This document shows positions 17,876-26,845 of a DNA stretch of 64,000 nucleotides, one piece after another (position 1 is the stretch's first letter; each line of letters starts with the position of its first letter). Both the position numbers and the translations under genes were made by a program. Source of the DNA: Lachnospiraceae bacterium (lineage in GTDB: Bacteria; Bacillota; Clostridia; Lachnospirales; Lachnospiraceae); NCBI GenBank assembly GCA_015057585.1, contig SVEF01000009.1, positions 1-64,000 on the forward strand, in the 5' to 3' direction. Under the pieces are notes generated by a model. The model was given only the letters and a program-made list of their open reading frames with translations, was not told where the DNA came from and searched no databases.

Positions 17876-20221
17876 ATGAAATTCAGTAACGGATGCTGGC
17901 TTCAAAAAGAGAACTGCGAATGCTTCGATGCCAAAGAAGCCTATTACACCAAAGTGGAACCGGGCAAAGTAACCATCTGCGCTCCGACCATTCACATTAC
18001 ACAAAGAGGCGACACACTCGGCAGTATCAACTTAACCGTTGTAATAACTTCTCCGATGAAAGAAGTTATCCGTGTCCAAACCTGGCATCATCTGGGTCAG
18101 CAAAAAAAGGCTCCGGAATTTGAGTTACATATGTCCGAATCCTCCCCAATGGAAACCGAGGAAACTGACGATAAAATTATTATCAAAAGCGGCTCCCTTT
18201 CCTTAGAGATTACCAAAAACCCTTGGAGCATGACCTACAAACGCGGCGACAAGGTTATCACAAAGAGCGGACGCAAAGACCTTGCTCTGATGAAAACCAA
18301 TTGGTCCGGACTCTATTATGACAAAGGGGATTATTCCGATACCTACATGCGCCAGCAGTTAAGTCTTGGCGTAGGCGAACTGGTTTACGGTCTTGGCGAA
18401 CGCTTTACTCCATTTGTTAAAAACGGTCAGAGCATTGACATCTGGAATGAGGATGGCGGTACCAGCACCGAACAATCCTATAAGAACATTCCTTTCTACC
18501 TTTCCAACAAAGGTTATGGTGTCTTCGTCAACCACCCGGAAAAGGTTTCGTTTGAAATCGGTACCGAAATGGTGACCAAGGCGGAGTTCTCCGTGGAAGG
18601 CGGATACTTGGATTACTTCTTAATTGACGGTCCTTCCATGAAGGAAGTCTTAACCCGGTATACGGATTTGACCGGAAAACCGGCACTGCCGGCAGCCTGG
18701 ACCTTTGGTTTATGGCTCTCCACTTCATTTACCACCAATTATGACGAAAAGACCGTTATGAGTTTTGTCGACGGCATGTTAGATCGCGGCATTCCTCTTA
18801 GGGTATTCCATTTTGACTGTTTCTGGATGAAGGAATTCCACTGGTCAGACTTCCTTTGGGATGACAGGGTTTTCCCTGATCCGGAAGGCATGTTAAAACG
18901 CATTAAAGCGAAAGGCTTAAACATCTGTGTCTGGATTAATTCTTACATCGGCCAGGAATCCGCGCTGTTTGCGGAGGGTGTCGCAAACGGTTATTTTGTA
19001 AAACGTCCGAACGGTGACGTATGGCAATGGGATATGTGGCAGCCGGGCATGGCTTTCGTCGACTTTACTAACCCGGCAGCCTGCAAATGGTTCCAGGATA
19101 AACTTGAAATTCTGATGGACATGGGCGTGGATTGCTTTAAAACTGACTTCGGCGAAAGAATTCCGACCGATGTGGTTTATTACGACGGTTCCGATCCGAA
19201 GAAGATGCACAACTATTACACCTACCTGTACAATCAGTGTGTATTTGAATTATTGGAGAGAAAACGCGGCAAAAACGACGCGGTATTGTTTGCACGGTCT
19301 GCAACCGTGGGTGGTCAGAAATTCCCGGTTCACTGGGGAGGTGACTGTTGGTCGGATTACGAGTCCATGGAAGAATCCTTACGTGGCGGACTCTCCTTAA
19401 CCTCCTCCGGATTTGGTTACTGGAGTCATGACATCGGTGGTTTCGAACACACCTCCACTGCAGATGTCTATAAACGTTGGGCAGCCTTTGGGCTTCTCTC
19501 TTCCCATTCCAGACTGCACGGCAGTTCCTCCTACCGTGTTCCTTGGGCATACGACGACGAAGCCGTTGATGTAGTACGTGCTTTCACCCGTTTAAAAGCA
19601 GCCCTGATGCCGTATCTGTACCGCAATGCCATCGAAACCTCCCGGACGGGTATTCCGATGATGCGCAGCATGGTACTTGAATACACCGGAGATAAAAACT
19701 GTGCTTATCTTGACAAGCAGTATTTTCTCGGTGACTCCCTTTTGGTGGCTCCAATCTTTAACGACGAAAGCCTTGCAGAGTTTTATCTTCCGGCCGGCCG
19801 TTGGACCAATTATTTCACCGGAAAAGAATACGCCGGCGGCACCTGGTACACTGAACATTGTCCGTACCTCGAAATTCCGCTCATGGTAAAAGAAAACAGC
19901 ATTATCGCAGCAAATGACAATGCAGCTGTTGCCGATTATGATTTTGCTGACGGTGTGACGCTCAAGGCTTATGCTCTTATGGATGGTAAAACTGCTTCCA
20001 CCTGTATTTTTGATGCAAAGACAAATCTTGACCTGACTGTTCAGATGACAAAGAGCGGTAATGAAATCAGGGTGTCTGTAGATGCGAAAAAGCCTTTCTC
20101 CGTGCTTCTTGTAAACGAAGAGGGCGTATCGGTATCCGGTGGTGTCATGATGGAAAACACACCGGAGGGTGCATTGGTTTCTTCGGAAAGCGGATGTGAA
20201 TTCACGGTAACCGTAGAGTAA
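17876..20221 (+). CDS. GH31 alpha-xylosidase (YicI-like)
   Basis: Translation from 17876 is preferred (AAAGGA 8 bases upstream), giving 781 residues. The barrel motifs of GH31 are clear: VFHFDCFWMKEFHWSDF, the nucleophile Asp near residue 424 in FKTDFGERIP, and HDIGGFE. The KTDFGERIP form is typical of alpha-xylosidases that release xylose from xyloglucan oligosaccharides or isoprimeverose. No signal peptide is present, so it acts in the cytoplasm on imported oligosaccharides. It is divergent to the kinase gene and the only plus-strand member of the locus; a TATAAT box lies at 17802-17807. It ends with a strong terminator. Substrate is inference from the family. Confidence 0.93.
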   Translation: MKFSNGCWLQKENCECFDAKEAYYTKVEPGKVTICAPTIHITQRGDTLGSINLTVVITSPMKEVIRVQTWHHLGQQKKAPEFELHMSESSPMETEETDDKIIIKSGSLSLEITKNPWSMTYKRGDKVITKSGRKDLALMKTNWSGLYYDKGDYSDTYMRQQLSLGVGELVYGLGERFTPFVKNGQSIDIWNEDGGTSTEQSYKNIPFYLSNKGYGVFVNHPEKVSFEIGTEMVTKAEFSVEGGYLDYFLIDGPSMKEVLTRYTDLTGKPALPAAWTFGLWLSTSFTTNYDEKTVMSFVDGMLDRGIPLRVFHFDCFWMKEFHWSDFLWDDRVFPDPEGMLKRIKAKGLNICVWINSYIGQESALFAEGVANGYFVKRPNGDVWQWDMWQPGMAFVDFTNPAACKWFQDKLEILMDMGVDCFKTDFGERIPTDVVYYDGSDPKKMHNYYTYLYNQCVFELLERKRGKNDAVLFARSATVGGQKFPVHWGGDCWSDYESMEESLRGGLSLTSSGFGYWSHDIGGFEHTSTADVYKRWAAFGLLSSHSRLHGSSSYRVPWAYDDEAVDVVRAFTRLKAALMPYLYRNAIETSRTGIPMMRSMVLEYTGDKNCAYLDKQYFLGDSLLVAPIFNDESLAEFYLPAGRWTNYFTGKEYAGGTWYTEHCPYLEIPLMVKENSIIAANDNAAVADYDFADGVTLKAYALMDGKTASTCIFDAKTNLDLTVQMTKSGNEIRVSVDAKKPFSVLLVNEEGVSVSGGVMMENTPEGALVSSESGCEFTVTVE

Positions 20222-20243
20222 ATTAAATATCCCGGTATCATAA

Positions 20244-20281
20244 AAGACCTGTATCTGTCCACTTGGGCAAATACAGGTCTT
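20244..20281. terminator. Bidirectional terminator between GH31 and greA
   Basis: The perfect 11-bp stem AAGACCTGTAT/ATACAGGTCTT with a 16-base loop separates the convergent GH31 and greA genes. The minus strand continues with TTTTATG. Confidence 0.85.
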
Positions 20282-20307
20282 GCTATCGTTTTTCATCCGG
20301 TTTTCAA

Positions 20308-20811
20308 CTAAAAACTCCGGATCTTATCCTGCGAATCATCCACCGTCTTTATAACGGACCGGATGACCACATAATACTCGTAGTTATCATTTACTTTCAC
20401 CTTCACGCGGTCACCAACCTTTTTCCCGTAGATTGCTTTTCCGATCGGGGACTCCACGCTAATCATCCCTGCCAGGGAGTTTTCCCGGATGGACGTCACA
20501 ATGCGGTAGGTTTCCACCTCGTCATCTTCCTCAAAATAAACCTCTACGGTATTATTCATGCCGACTTCATCCGCTGCGGTTGTATCCTTTAACACCTCCG
20601 CAGTCTTTAACATTCTCTCCAGATACCGGATACGGCTTTCGTTCTTATTTTTATCCCTCTTGGCAGCGTAATACTCAAAGTTTTCGCTCAAATCCCCCTG
20701 TGCCCTGGCTTCTTTGACTGCCTCAATGGCTTCCTTTCTCACAACAAGCTTACGATGCTCGATTTCATCTCTTATTTTCTTTACATCACTTTCCGTCAAG
20801 CGCTCGTGCAT
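20308..20811 (-). CDS. greA: Transcription elongation factor GreA
   Basis: The start at 20811 is chosen (AGGAGG 9 bases upstream), giving 167 residues. The N-terminal coiled-coil hairpin includes the acidic tip DLSENFEYYAAKRDK, which reaches into the RNA polymerase channel and stimulates cleavage of backtracked RNA. The C-terminal FKBP-like domain contains SPIGKAIYGKKVGD. It is slightly longer than the usual 158-160 residues because of an extended C-terminus (KTVDDSQDKIRSF). The gene stands alone and is divergent from the dedA gene. Confidence 0.93.
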   Translation of the reverse strand: MHERLTESDVKKIRDEIEHRKLVVRKEAIEAVKEARAQGDLSENFEYYAAKRDKNKNESRIRYLERMLKTAEVLKDTTAADEVGMNNTVEVYFEEDDEVETYRIVTSIRENSLAGMISVESPIGKAIYGKKVGDRVKVKVNDNYEYYVVIRSVIKTVDDSQDKIRSF

Positions 20812-20919
20812 TTTTCTTCTCCTCCTGTTTTCCCATAATTTCTTATGGTTCACAAAAACATACATACTTTTTTTCCATGAAGGAATATACTAGATACAAA
20901 ACATATTGCGGAGCTTCCC

Positions 20920-21534
20920 ATGGAACTTCTTACGACTCTGTTACATAAATATGGTCTGCTTGGCCTTTGCATGATGATTTTTTTAGAATATGCCTGTTTT
21001 CCGATTTCCAGTGAAATCGTCCTGCCGTTTTGCGGTGCCGTTGCAGAACCCATGGACATTTCCTTCTTTACCCTGATTCCCGCCAGCATCCTTGCCGGAC
21101 TGGCAGGCACAACCCTCTGCTATTTTGTCGGCAGAATCGGAGGCACACGGGTTCTTTCTTTTCTAAAAACGCGGTTTCCGAAAACACGCAAAGGCATTGA
21201 AGCCTCCGAAGAAAAGTTAGAGCATTACGGTGCCTTTGCCGTCTGCTTTGGCCGGGTCATTCCGCTTTGCCGTACTTATATTGCCTTCATTGCCGGAAGC
21301 GTCAAACAACCGCTCGCCCAATACATGACCTATTCCCTGCTCGGAATCACCATTTGGAACTGTGTTCTCATCAGCCTCGGCTACCTGTTTCAGAGCAATT
21401 GGAATGAAGTACAGCGGTACTATGAAGAATACAAAATGCTCCTCATATTTACCGCTGCCACTCTCCTGCTCGTATTCTGGATGCGCAAAGGGCATTTAAA
21501 GCACACGCCGCCCAAAGATTCCCACACAAAATAA
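20920..21534 (+). CDS. DedA family (VTT/SNARE-associated) membrane protein
   Basis: A 204-residue membrane protein with the family core: FLEYACFPISSEIVLPFCG near the N-terminus, then FVGRIGG and FGRVIPLCRTYIAFIAG around residues 105-125. Five or so hydrophobic segments are visible. DedA proteins are implicated in undecaprenyl phosphate or lipid recycling and membrane homeostasis; the precise substrate here is unknown. The start at 20920 has CGGAG 6 bases upstream. It is divergent from greA, with about 108 bases between the starts. Confidence 0.9.
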   Translation: MELLTTLLHKYGLLGLCMMIFLEYACFPISSEIVLPFCGAVAEPMDISFFTLIPASILAGLAGTTLCYFVGRIGGTRVLSFLKTRFPKTRKGIEASEEKLEHYGAFAVCFGRVIPLCRTYIAFIAGSVKQPLAQYMTYSLLGITIWNCVLISLGYLFQSNWNEVQRYYEEYKMLLIFTAATLLLVFWMRKGHLKHTPPKDSHTK

Positions 21535-21555
21535 CAAACTGCAACCTTATCGGTC

Positions 21556-22479
21556 TTAGTGCTTAATTGCACCGTTAATATCTGCCTTCATATCAAGCAC
21601 GGCCTGTCTTGCTGCATCTGCATAGCCGGTTTCACCAAACTTTGCATAAGCTTCCTGCTTGTAAGCGGCAATGATTCCTCTGGAGGAATTGATAATTGCA
21701 CCGAGACCGTCCTCATTAAAGAAATGGGCAAGGTCAGAGCCCTTTCCGCCCTGTGCACCGTAGCCCGGCACTAAAATGAAGGTCTTTGGCATAATCTTTC
21801 TTAAAATCTTACCCTGCTCCGGATACGTAGCTCCGACTACGGCACCGATGTTGCTGTAATCACCGCTCATGCAGTCAGCGCCCCATTCTGCTACCTTTTC
21901 ACCAACATACTCATACAGCGGTCTTCCGTCAATCAGTCTGTCCTGGAACTCACCGCTGGATGGGTTGGAGGTTTTTACAAGAATAAACAAACCTCTGTCA
22001 TTTTCCTTACATACATCTACGAATGGCTTAATACCGTCGGTACCAAGATACGGATTTACAGTAATAAAATCCTCGTTAAACGGTTCAAAGGTATTTGCTC
22101 CGATTGTCACCTTGCCGATGTGTCCTGTTGCATATGCTGCGGAAGTGGAGCCGATATCGCCACGTTTAACATCGCCAATCACAAGCAGTCCTTTTTCCTT
22201 ACAGTACTTTACCGTCTTATCAAACGCAACCAGCCCCGGAATACCAAACTGCTCATACATCGCCACCTGTGGCTTCACTGCCGGAACAAGGTCGCAAATG
22301 GCATCTACAAGTCCCTTATTGTACTGCCATACGGCTTCTGCAGCCCCCTCCAAGGTCTCACCGTATTCCTTAAATGCAGCTTCCTTAATATAATTCGGAA
22401 TGTAGCCAAGCATTGGGTCAAGTCCTACTACAATCGGTGCATCGGTTGCCTTAATTTTTGCAATTAACTTATCAATCAT
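21556..22479 (-). CDS. pyrF: Orotidine 5'-phosphate decarboxylase, type 2
   Basis: A 307-residue enzyme converting OMP to UMP in pyrimidine synthesis. The catalytic signature D-x-K-x-x-D is seen in IGDVKRGDIGST, and the substrate phosphate-binding loop near the C-terminus includes INSSRGI. The length and the N-terminus VGLDPML are typical of the longer type-2 enzymes. It follows pyrC on the same strand, with about 70 bases between them, probably as one operon. The remaining pyr genes are not in this window. Confidence 0.95.
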   Translation of the reverse strand: MIDKLIAKIKATDAPIVVGLDPMLGYIPNYIKEAAFKEYGETLEGAAEAVWQYNKGLVDAICDLVPAVKPQVAMYEQFGIPGLVAFDKTVKYCKEKGLLVIGDVKRGDIGSTSAAYATGHIGKVTIGANTFEPFNEDFITVNPYLGTDGIKPFVDVCKENDRGLFILVKTSNPSSGEFQDRLIDGRPLYEYVGEKVAEWGADCMSGDYSNIGAVVGATYPEQGKILRKIMPKTFILVPGYGAQGGKGSDLAHFFNEDGLGAIINSSRGIIAAYKQEAYAKFGETGYADAARQAVLDMKADINGAIKH

Positions 22480-22547
22480 TTTCCTAATCTCCTTTATCTT
22501 CTATATTGTTTTTTTGCTTCCGCCTGCCGGCGGTTCTATTTCTGCCT

Positions 22548-23852
22548 CTATACGTTCCGGTAAACAATTTCGCCATCCACTATCGTATAGCAAATCACAC
22601 CATAAACTTCTTTTCCTCCGAACGGAGTATTCTTTCCTTTGGAATAAAATTTCTCAGGATCAATCACATAGGACATTTCCGTATTGGCAATGGTAATGTC
22701 CGCCGTCATGCCAACCTGCAGACTGCCTTTCCTAATGCCGAGAATCTTTGCCGGCCGGGCACTCATCCGCTCTACCAGTTCACGCATGGTCAGTTTCCCG
22801 GTCCGTACCAATTCCGTTACCGTAAGGGCAAATGCCGTCTCCGAACCGACAATTCCGAACGGGGATTTTAACATCGACTGTTCCTTTTCCTCTCTGGAAT
22901 GCGGTGCATGGTCGGTAGCAATTGCCTCCAACACATTGTTCTGCAGTGCAGCAATCAGTGCTTCTTTGTCTTCCCGTCCGCGAAGCGGCGGATTCATCTT
23001 GTAATTGCCAAAGTCCTCCGGAATTTCCTCATCAATCATCGTAAAGTAATGCGGTCCTGTCTCTCCGGAAACCGGAAGCCCTTCCTCTTTTGCGAGTGCA
23101 ATCATCTTTACGCTGTCTTTTGTAGAGCAATGGCACAGATGAAGCTGCGCACCAGTCTCTCGTGCAAGGAAAATGTCTCTTGCCGTGATGATATCTTCCA
23201 CCGCGTTTGTAATGCCCGGCAGTCCGAGTTCGTCCGCTCTCTTTCCTGCATTCATCACGCCGCCGCGTACCAAATCAATGTCTTCACAATGTGCAAACAC
23301 CGGAATCCCCGCCTTTGCTGCAAGTTTCATTCCCTCTGCGTACAATGCAGAATTCATCACGGATTTTCCGTCCTCACTGACAGCCACCGCACCGGCCGCT
23401 GCCATGCCCTCGATATCCGCCAGTTCCTTTCCTTCCTGCCCGATGGAAATCGCACCAATCGGAAGAATGTGAACCTTGGAATCGGTTTGTGCTTTCTTAA
23501 GGAGCGCCGCAATTTTTTCCGGCGTATCCGTTGACGGTTTTGTATTCGGCATCGGGCAGATGCTCGTAAAACCGCCTGCCGCTGCAGCCATGGAGCCCGT
23601 CGCAATCGTCTCCTTATATTCCAGTCCCGGTTCACGCAGATGCACATGCAAATCAATAAAACCCGGCATCACATAATTTCCGGATGCATCAATTATCTTC
23701 GTCTCCTCCGGCAAACCGTCCCAAACCGGTGCTGTATCGCCCTGCCATTCCCTTAACTCTGCTATGGTTCCGTTACAAACCAGAAGATCAAAAATACCGT
23801 CCCTGTCTGCCGCCGGGTCAATCAAATGGCCTCCTTTTATCAATAAATTCAT
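22548..23852 (-). CDS. pyrC: Dihydroorotase, class I
   Basis: The start at 23852 has GGGAG 7 bases upstream; the longer frame to 23891 does not. The 434-residue amidohydrolase carries the metal-binding DLHVHLREPG, the later metal-site residues in HCED and LCHCST, and ATDHAPH with the catalytic Asp. It closes carbamoyl aspartate to dihydroorotate. It lies directly upstream of pyrF. The stop codon is TAG, which shows that TAG works as a normal stop in this genome. Confidence 0.95.
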   Translation of the reverse strand: MNLLIKGGHLIDPAADRDGIFDLLVCNGTIAELREWQGDTAPVWDGLPEETKIIDASGNYVMPGFIDLHVHLREPGLEYKETIATGSMAAAAGGFTSICPMPNTKPSTDTPEKIAALLKKAQTDSKVHILPIGAISIGQEGKELADIEGMAAAGAVAVSEDGKSVMNSALYAEGMKLAAKAGIPVFAHCEDIDLVRGGVMNAGKRADELGLPGITNAVEDIITARDIFLARETGAQLHLCHCSTKDSVKMIALAKEEGLPVSGETGPHYFTMIDEEIPEDFGNYKMNPPLRGREDKEALIAALQNNVLEAIATDHAPHSREEKEQSMLKSPFGIVGSETAFALTVTELVRTGKLTMRELVERMSARPAKILGIRKGSLQVGMTADITIANTEMSYVIDPEKFYSKGKNTPFGGKEVYGVICYTIVDGEIVYRNV

Positions 23853-23916
23853 CTTTTTTCTCCCTTTCCTCAAGGAAACTGCCTGCCTCAAAAAGAGACA
23901 GACAGTCCATATTCCG

Positions 23917-24312
23917 CTATAGGTCTGCCCGTTCGATATCCTTTAATATTCTCGCATCCGTAATATAATCTTCGAACTCGAAACGGTTTACCCAAACACT
24001 GTCACAATATTCTTCAGAAATCATTGTTTCCTGTGTATGTGCATGAAGCAGATAACAGATTCCAATCGTGCAGACCTCCCCTACGGTATACTGCCAGGTA
24101 TACAGCGGTTTCGACGCTTCTGCTGTCAATCCGGTATCTTCCAATACAATCCGTTCAGCAGCACGCTCCGGCATCTCACCAAACTCTACTTCCCCATTTG
24201 GGAACTCCCACTGGTAAGGCTCGTCGATTCTGTCATCATACCATTTTTTCAACAGCAAATAGTCACTTCCGTAGTTTACAATTCCTTTTACCACGACTCT
24301 GTATCTTCCCAT
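23917..24312 (-). CDS. Nudix hydrolase with degenerate Nudix box
   Basis: A 131-residue single-domain Nudix protein; GGGAGG lies 6 bases before the ATG. The Nudix box is readable as G-x5-E-x7-R in GEVEFGEMPERAAER, but the following REUxEE segment is RIVLED, so the first Glu is replaced by Ile and the last by Asp. Activity on a nucleotide-type substrate is possible but uncertain. It lies between pyrC and the truA homologue. Confidence 0.85.
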   Translation of the reverse strand: MGRYRVVVKGIVNYGSDYLLLKKWYDDRIDEPYQWEFPNGEVEFGEMPERAAERIVLEDTGLTAEASKPLYTWQYTVGEVCTIGICYLLHAHTQETMISEEYCDSVWVNRFEFEDYITDARILKDIERADL

Positions 24313-24343
24313 AACACACCTCCCAAAAGTAGTCTTAATCCGA

Positions 24344-25099
24344 TTAGTATTTTACATCTGTCAAAAACAGTCCCTTCGGTTCCACAGCACGTCCTGCACG
24401 CTCTCTGTCTCCGGACTCCAAAATCCCCGGTATACTCTCCGGCTCTATCTCTGAAAGCCCGCAGTCCAAAATAGTTCCGATTAATATCCTTGCCATGTTC
24501 GGCCAAAAATCATCCGCCGCCACCGTCACGGTCACTTCTTTTTCGTCTGAATAAACATCAATGGAAGAAATTGTCCGCACCGTTGATTTCTTCATTCTCT
24601 TATTATCAGAAAACGCCTTAAAGTCATGTGTTCCCAAAAGTGCTTTTGCCGCCTGCTTCATTTTCGCGATGTCCGGCCGCTTAAAGCAATAGTAATTATA
24701 CTTTCTGTCAAATACGGACGGCACCTCACCTATCGTAATACGGTATTCAAAGATAAACTGTTTTGCATTAAACGCTGCATGGAAGCGGTCATTCACCTCA
24801 AGTACTTCCAAAACCGCAATATCCCTCGGAAGATACCGGTTTAAGTACTGCTTGATTTCATACGGTTTCTTCTCTGAATCCGTATGAAAATTTGCAACCT
24901 GCTTATACGCATGCACGCCTGCTTCTGTCCGGAGGGCACCGGTGAGTTCCACCGGTTTTCCCTCCATTTTTGCCAATACTTCTTCTATTTTTTCCTGAAT
25001 GGCACCGCCTTTGCTCACCGTTTTTGCCGGAGTTGCAGCCTTTTGCCATCCGTCATATCTGGAGCCGTCATATTCAATGATTAGCTGAAAATTTCTCAT
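24344..25099 (-). CDS. TruA-like tRNA pseudouridine synthase with Glu at the catalytic Asp
   Basis: A 251-residue TruA-family protein with the N-terminal IEYDGSRYDGWQ and conserved FHAAFNAKQFIFEYRI. TruA modifies uridines 38-40 of the tRNA anticodon stem. The strictly conserved catalytic segment RTDAGVHA reads RTEAGVHA here (codon GAA), so the nucleophilic Asp is replaced by Glu. This may mark a paralogue with altered or no activity; a genuine truA may exist elsewhere. The ATG follows the amidase stop by 3 bases, so the two are likely co-transcribed. Confidence 0.85.
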   Translation of the reverse strand: MRNFQLIIEYDGSRYDGWQKAATPAKTVSKGGAIQEKIEEVLAKMEGKPVELTGALRTEAGVHAYKQVANFHTDSEKKPYEIKQYLNRYLPRDIAVLEVLEVNDRFHAAFNAKQFIFEYRITIGEVPSVFDRKYNYYCFKRPDIAKMKQAAKALLGTHDFKAFSDNKRMKKSTVRTISSIDVYSDEKEVTVTVAADDFWPNMARILIGTILDCGLSEIEPESIPGILESGDRERAGRAVEPKGLFLTDVKY

Positions 25100-25102
25100 A
25101 TC

Positions 25103-26008
25103 CTATTCTCCAAAATATTCATCAATACCATCGCAAATTGCCTTAATCAACTTCTGACGGTACTCTGCTGTCCAAAGTTTTGTATCCTCATCGTTATTGG
25201 TCATAAATCCAAGGGTCAGCACTGTCGCCGGAATCTTAGAGTAGTTCAGTGCAGGAAGCGAATCGTCTTCTCTTACGCTTCGGTCATAGGCTCCGGTTTC
25301 GGCAATCAAACGGGTGTGGATTGCCTTTGCAAGCTTCTTGGAATCGTTATAAAGTGCCTTTACATACGCATTGTCCCTGGACGGAACCTGTGCATATATT
25401 CCGTGTGCCGTTTCCTTACCTGCCGCGTCCGCCTGGATACTTACGTAAATCTCCGCATCGGTCTCGCTGACCTTCTGCGCACGCTCCGCATTACTGATTT
25501 TAACATCATTTTCCTCACGGGTCATGATAACCTCATACCCTCTGGCTTCCAGTTCTGCCCGCAGTTCCTTTGAAAAAAGCAGCGTCCATTCATATTCTCT
25601 CTTATTCGTCGTCACGCTGGTTGCACCATAAGACATCTTTGCTGTCGTCTTTTCTGCGCCCGGACCGATTGGCTCCTGGTCCTTCATCTCTGACTTCTGC
25701 TGACCCGGATCAATCGCAACAACGTGTTTGTTTGCCGGTGTCGGTGTCGGAGAAGGTGTCTCGGTTGCATCCGGTGTCGGTGTCGGGTCCGGGGTTATGG
25801 TTCCATCCGGTGTTCCGGTTGCTCCCGGTGTTCCGGCTGCACCACCGGTCAAATCCGGAATCGGTGTTACCGTTGTGCTCTGTCCCTGATTTTCATTGTT
25901 TTCCTTGCCATCCTTCACTGCGGTTGCTATGCCGAGCGCCACAGTAATGACAAGAAGAACGGAAACGATACAGAACATAATTTTTGTCAAATTACTGAGT
26001 TGCTTCAT
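25103..26008 (-). CDS. N-acetylmuramoyl-L-alanine amidase homologue, zinc ligands lost
   Basis: A 301-residue exported protein: AGGAGG before the ATG, an N-terminal membrane segment (MFCIVSVLLVITVALGIA), a Thr/Pro-rich linker to about residue 90, then an Amidase_3 domain. Catalytic members bind zinc through His in DPGH, a Glu and His in S-I-H-A-D. Here these sites read DPGQQ (codon CAG) and SIQADA (codon CAG); the Glu of REYEW remains. With both His ligands changed, peptidoglycan cleavage is doubtful; it may be a cell-wall binding pseudoenzyme. It lies upstream of the altered TruA gene. Confidence 0.85.
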   Translation of the reverse strand: MKQLSNLTKIMFCIVSVLLVITVALGIATAVKDGKENNENQGQSTTVTPIPDLTGGAAGTPGATGTPDGTITPDPTPTPDATETPSPTPTPANKHVVAIDPGQQKSEMKDQEPIGPGAEKTTAKMSYGATSVTTNKREYEWTLLFSKELRAELEARGYEVIMTREENDVKISNAERAQKVSETDAEIYVSIQADAAGKETAHGIYAQVPSRDNAYVKALYNDSKKLAKAIHTRLIAETGAYDRSVREDDSLPALNYSKIPATVLTLGFMTNNDEDTKLWTAEYRQKLIKAICDGIDEYFGE

Positions 26009-26094
26009 GTTATCTCCTCCTGCCGTAAAAATATTTATAGTTGTTTATTAGTATACCACATCTTGTTACTCTTTTCCACACAAACCACAAAAAA

Positions 26095-26127
26095 AGATAA
26101 AAAAAGAAGGCATCCAATTTGGATACC
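26095..26127 (-). terminator. Terminator after tRNA-Thr
   Basis: The minus strand has GGTATCCAAATTGGATGCC, a compact hairpin, followed by TTCTTTTTTT. It lies 5 bases beyond the tRNA 3' end. Confidence 0.85.
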
Positions 26128-26132
26128 CTCTA

Positions 26133-26205
<73 letters not shown>

Positions 26206-26212
26206 GAACCGC

Positions 26213-26833
26213 CTACGATACTTCGGAAATTACCTGCGTAAGCTTCTTTTTAATTCTCTGCAACGCGTTGTCCACTGCCTTCGGCTCCTTCTTCAGCGCC
26301 GTTGCAATCTGATTATAATTATAATCTCTGAGGTAATAAAACAGAACTTCGCGTTCCATTTTACTCAAACGCCCTACAAGAGTGTATTCTAACACACTGG
26401 CACTCTCTTTGTCAATAACCATTTGTTCAGGATTGCTAATTTTTTCTGCTTCGGCAAACAAAACATCTTCCATCGTACCTTCCGACTCATCCGGAAGCAC
26501 CATGGTGTCAAAGGAAACATAGTTGTTTAACGGCTGGTTTTTCTTCGTATTCGAATTTTTAATCGCCGTGTACATCTGTCTTGTAATGCACAGTTCCGCA
26601 AAACTCCGGAAGGAGGCTTCCTTTTCCGCATCGAAATCGCGAATGGCTTTATACAGGCCAATCATGCCCTCCTGAATCAAATCCTCCTTATCCGCTCCGA
26701 CCAGAAACAGCGCTTTTGCCTTCCCGCGCACCAGATTTTTATATTTGTCCATGAGAAAATCCATGGCAGCCGTATTGCCTGCCACGATTTCCCCAATCAG
26801 TTCCTCATCTGTTTTCTTTTCAAACAGGTTCAT
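26213..26833 (-). CDS. sigH: RNA polymerase sigma-H factor
   Basis: A 206-residue sigma-70 family factor. Region 2 has DLIQEGMIGLYKAIRDFD and FRSFAELCITRQMYTAIK; region 4 has LSKMEREVLFYYLRDYNYNQIATAL. The gene order cysE-cysS-mrnC-rlmB-sigH matches that around sigH (spo0H) in Bacillus. In spore formers it directs early stationary and sporulation genes. Its 3' neighbour is tRNA-Thr. Confidence 0.9.
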   Translation of the reverse strand: MNLFEKKTDEELIGEIVAGNTAAMDFLMDKYKNLVRGKAKALFLVGADKEDLIQEGMIGLYKAIRDFDAEKEASFRSFAELCITRQMYTAIKNSNTKKNQPLNNYVSFDTMVLPDESEGTMEDVLFAEAEKISNPEQMVIDKESASVLEYTLVGRLSKMEREVLFYYLRDYNYNQIATALKKEPKAVDNALQRIKKKLTQVISEVS

Positions 26834-26845
26834 GCAACAACTCTC

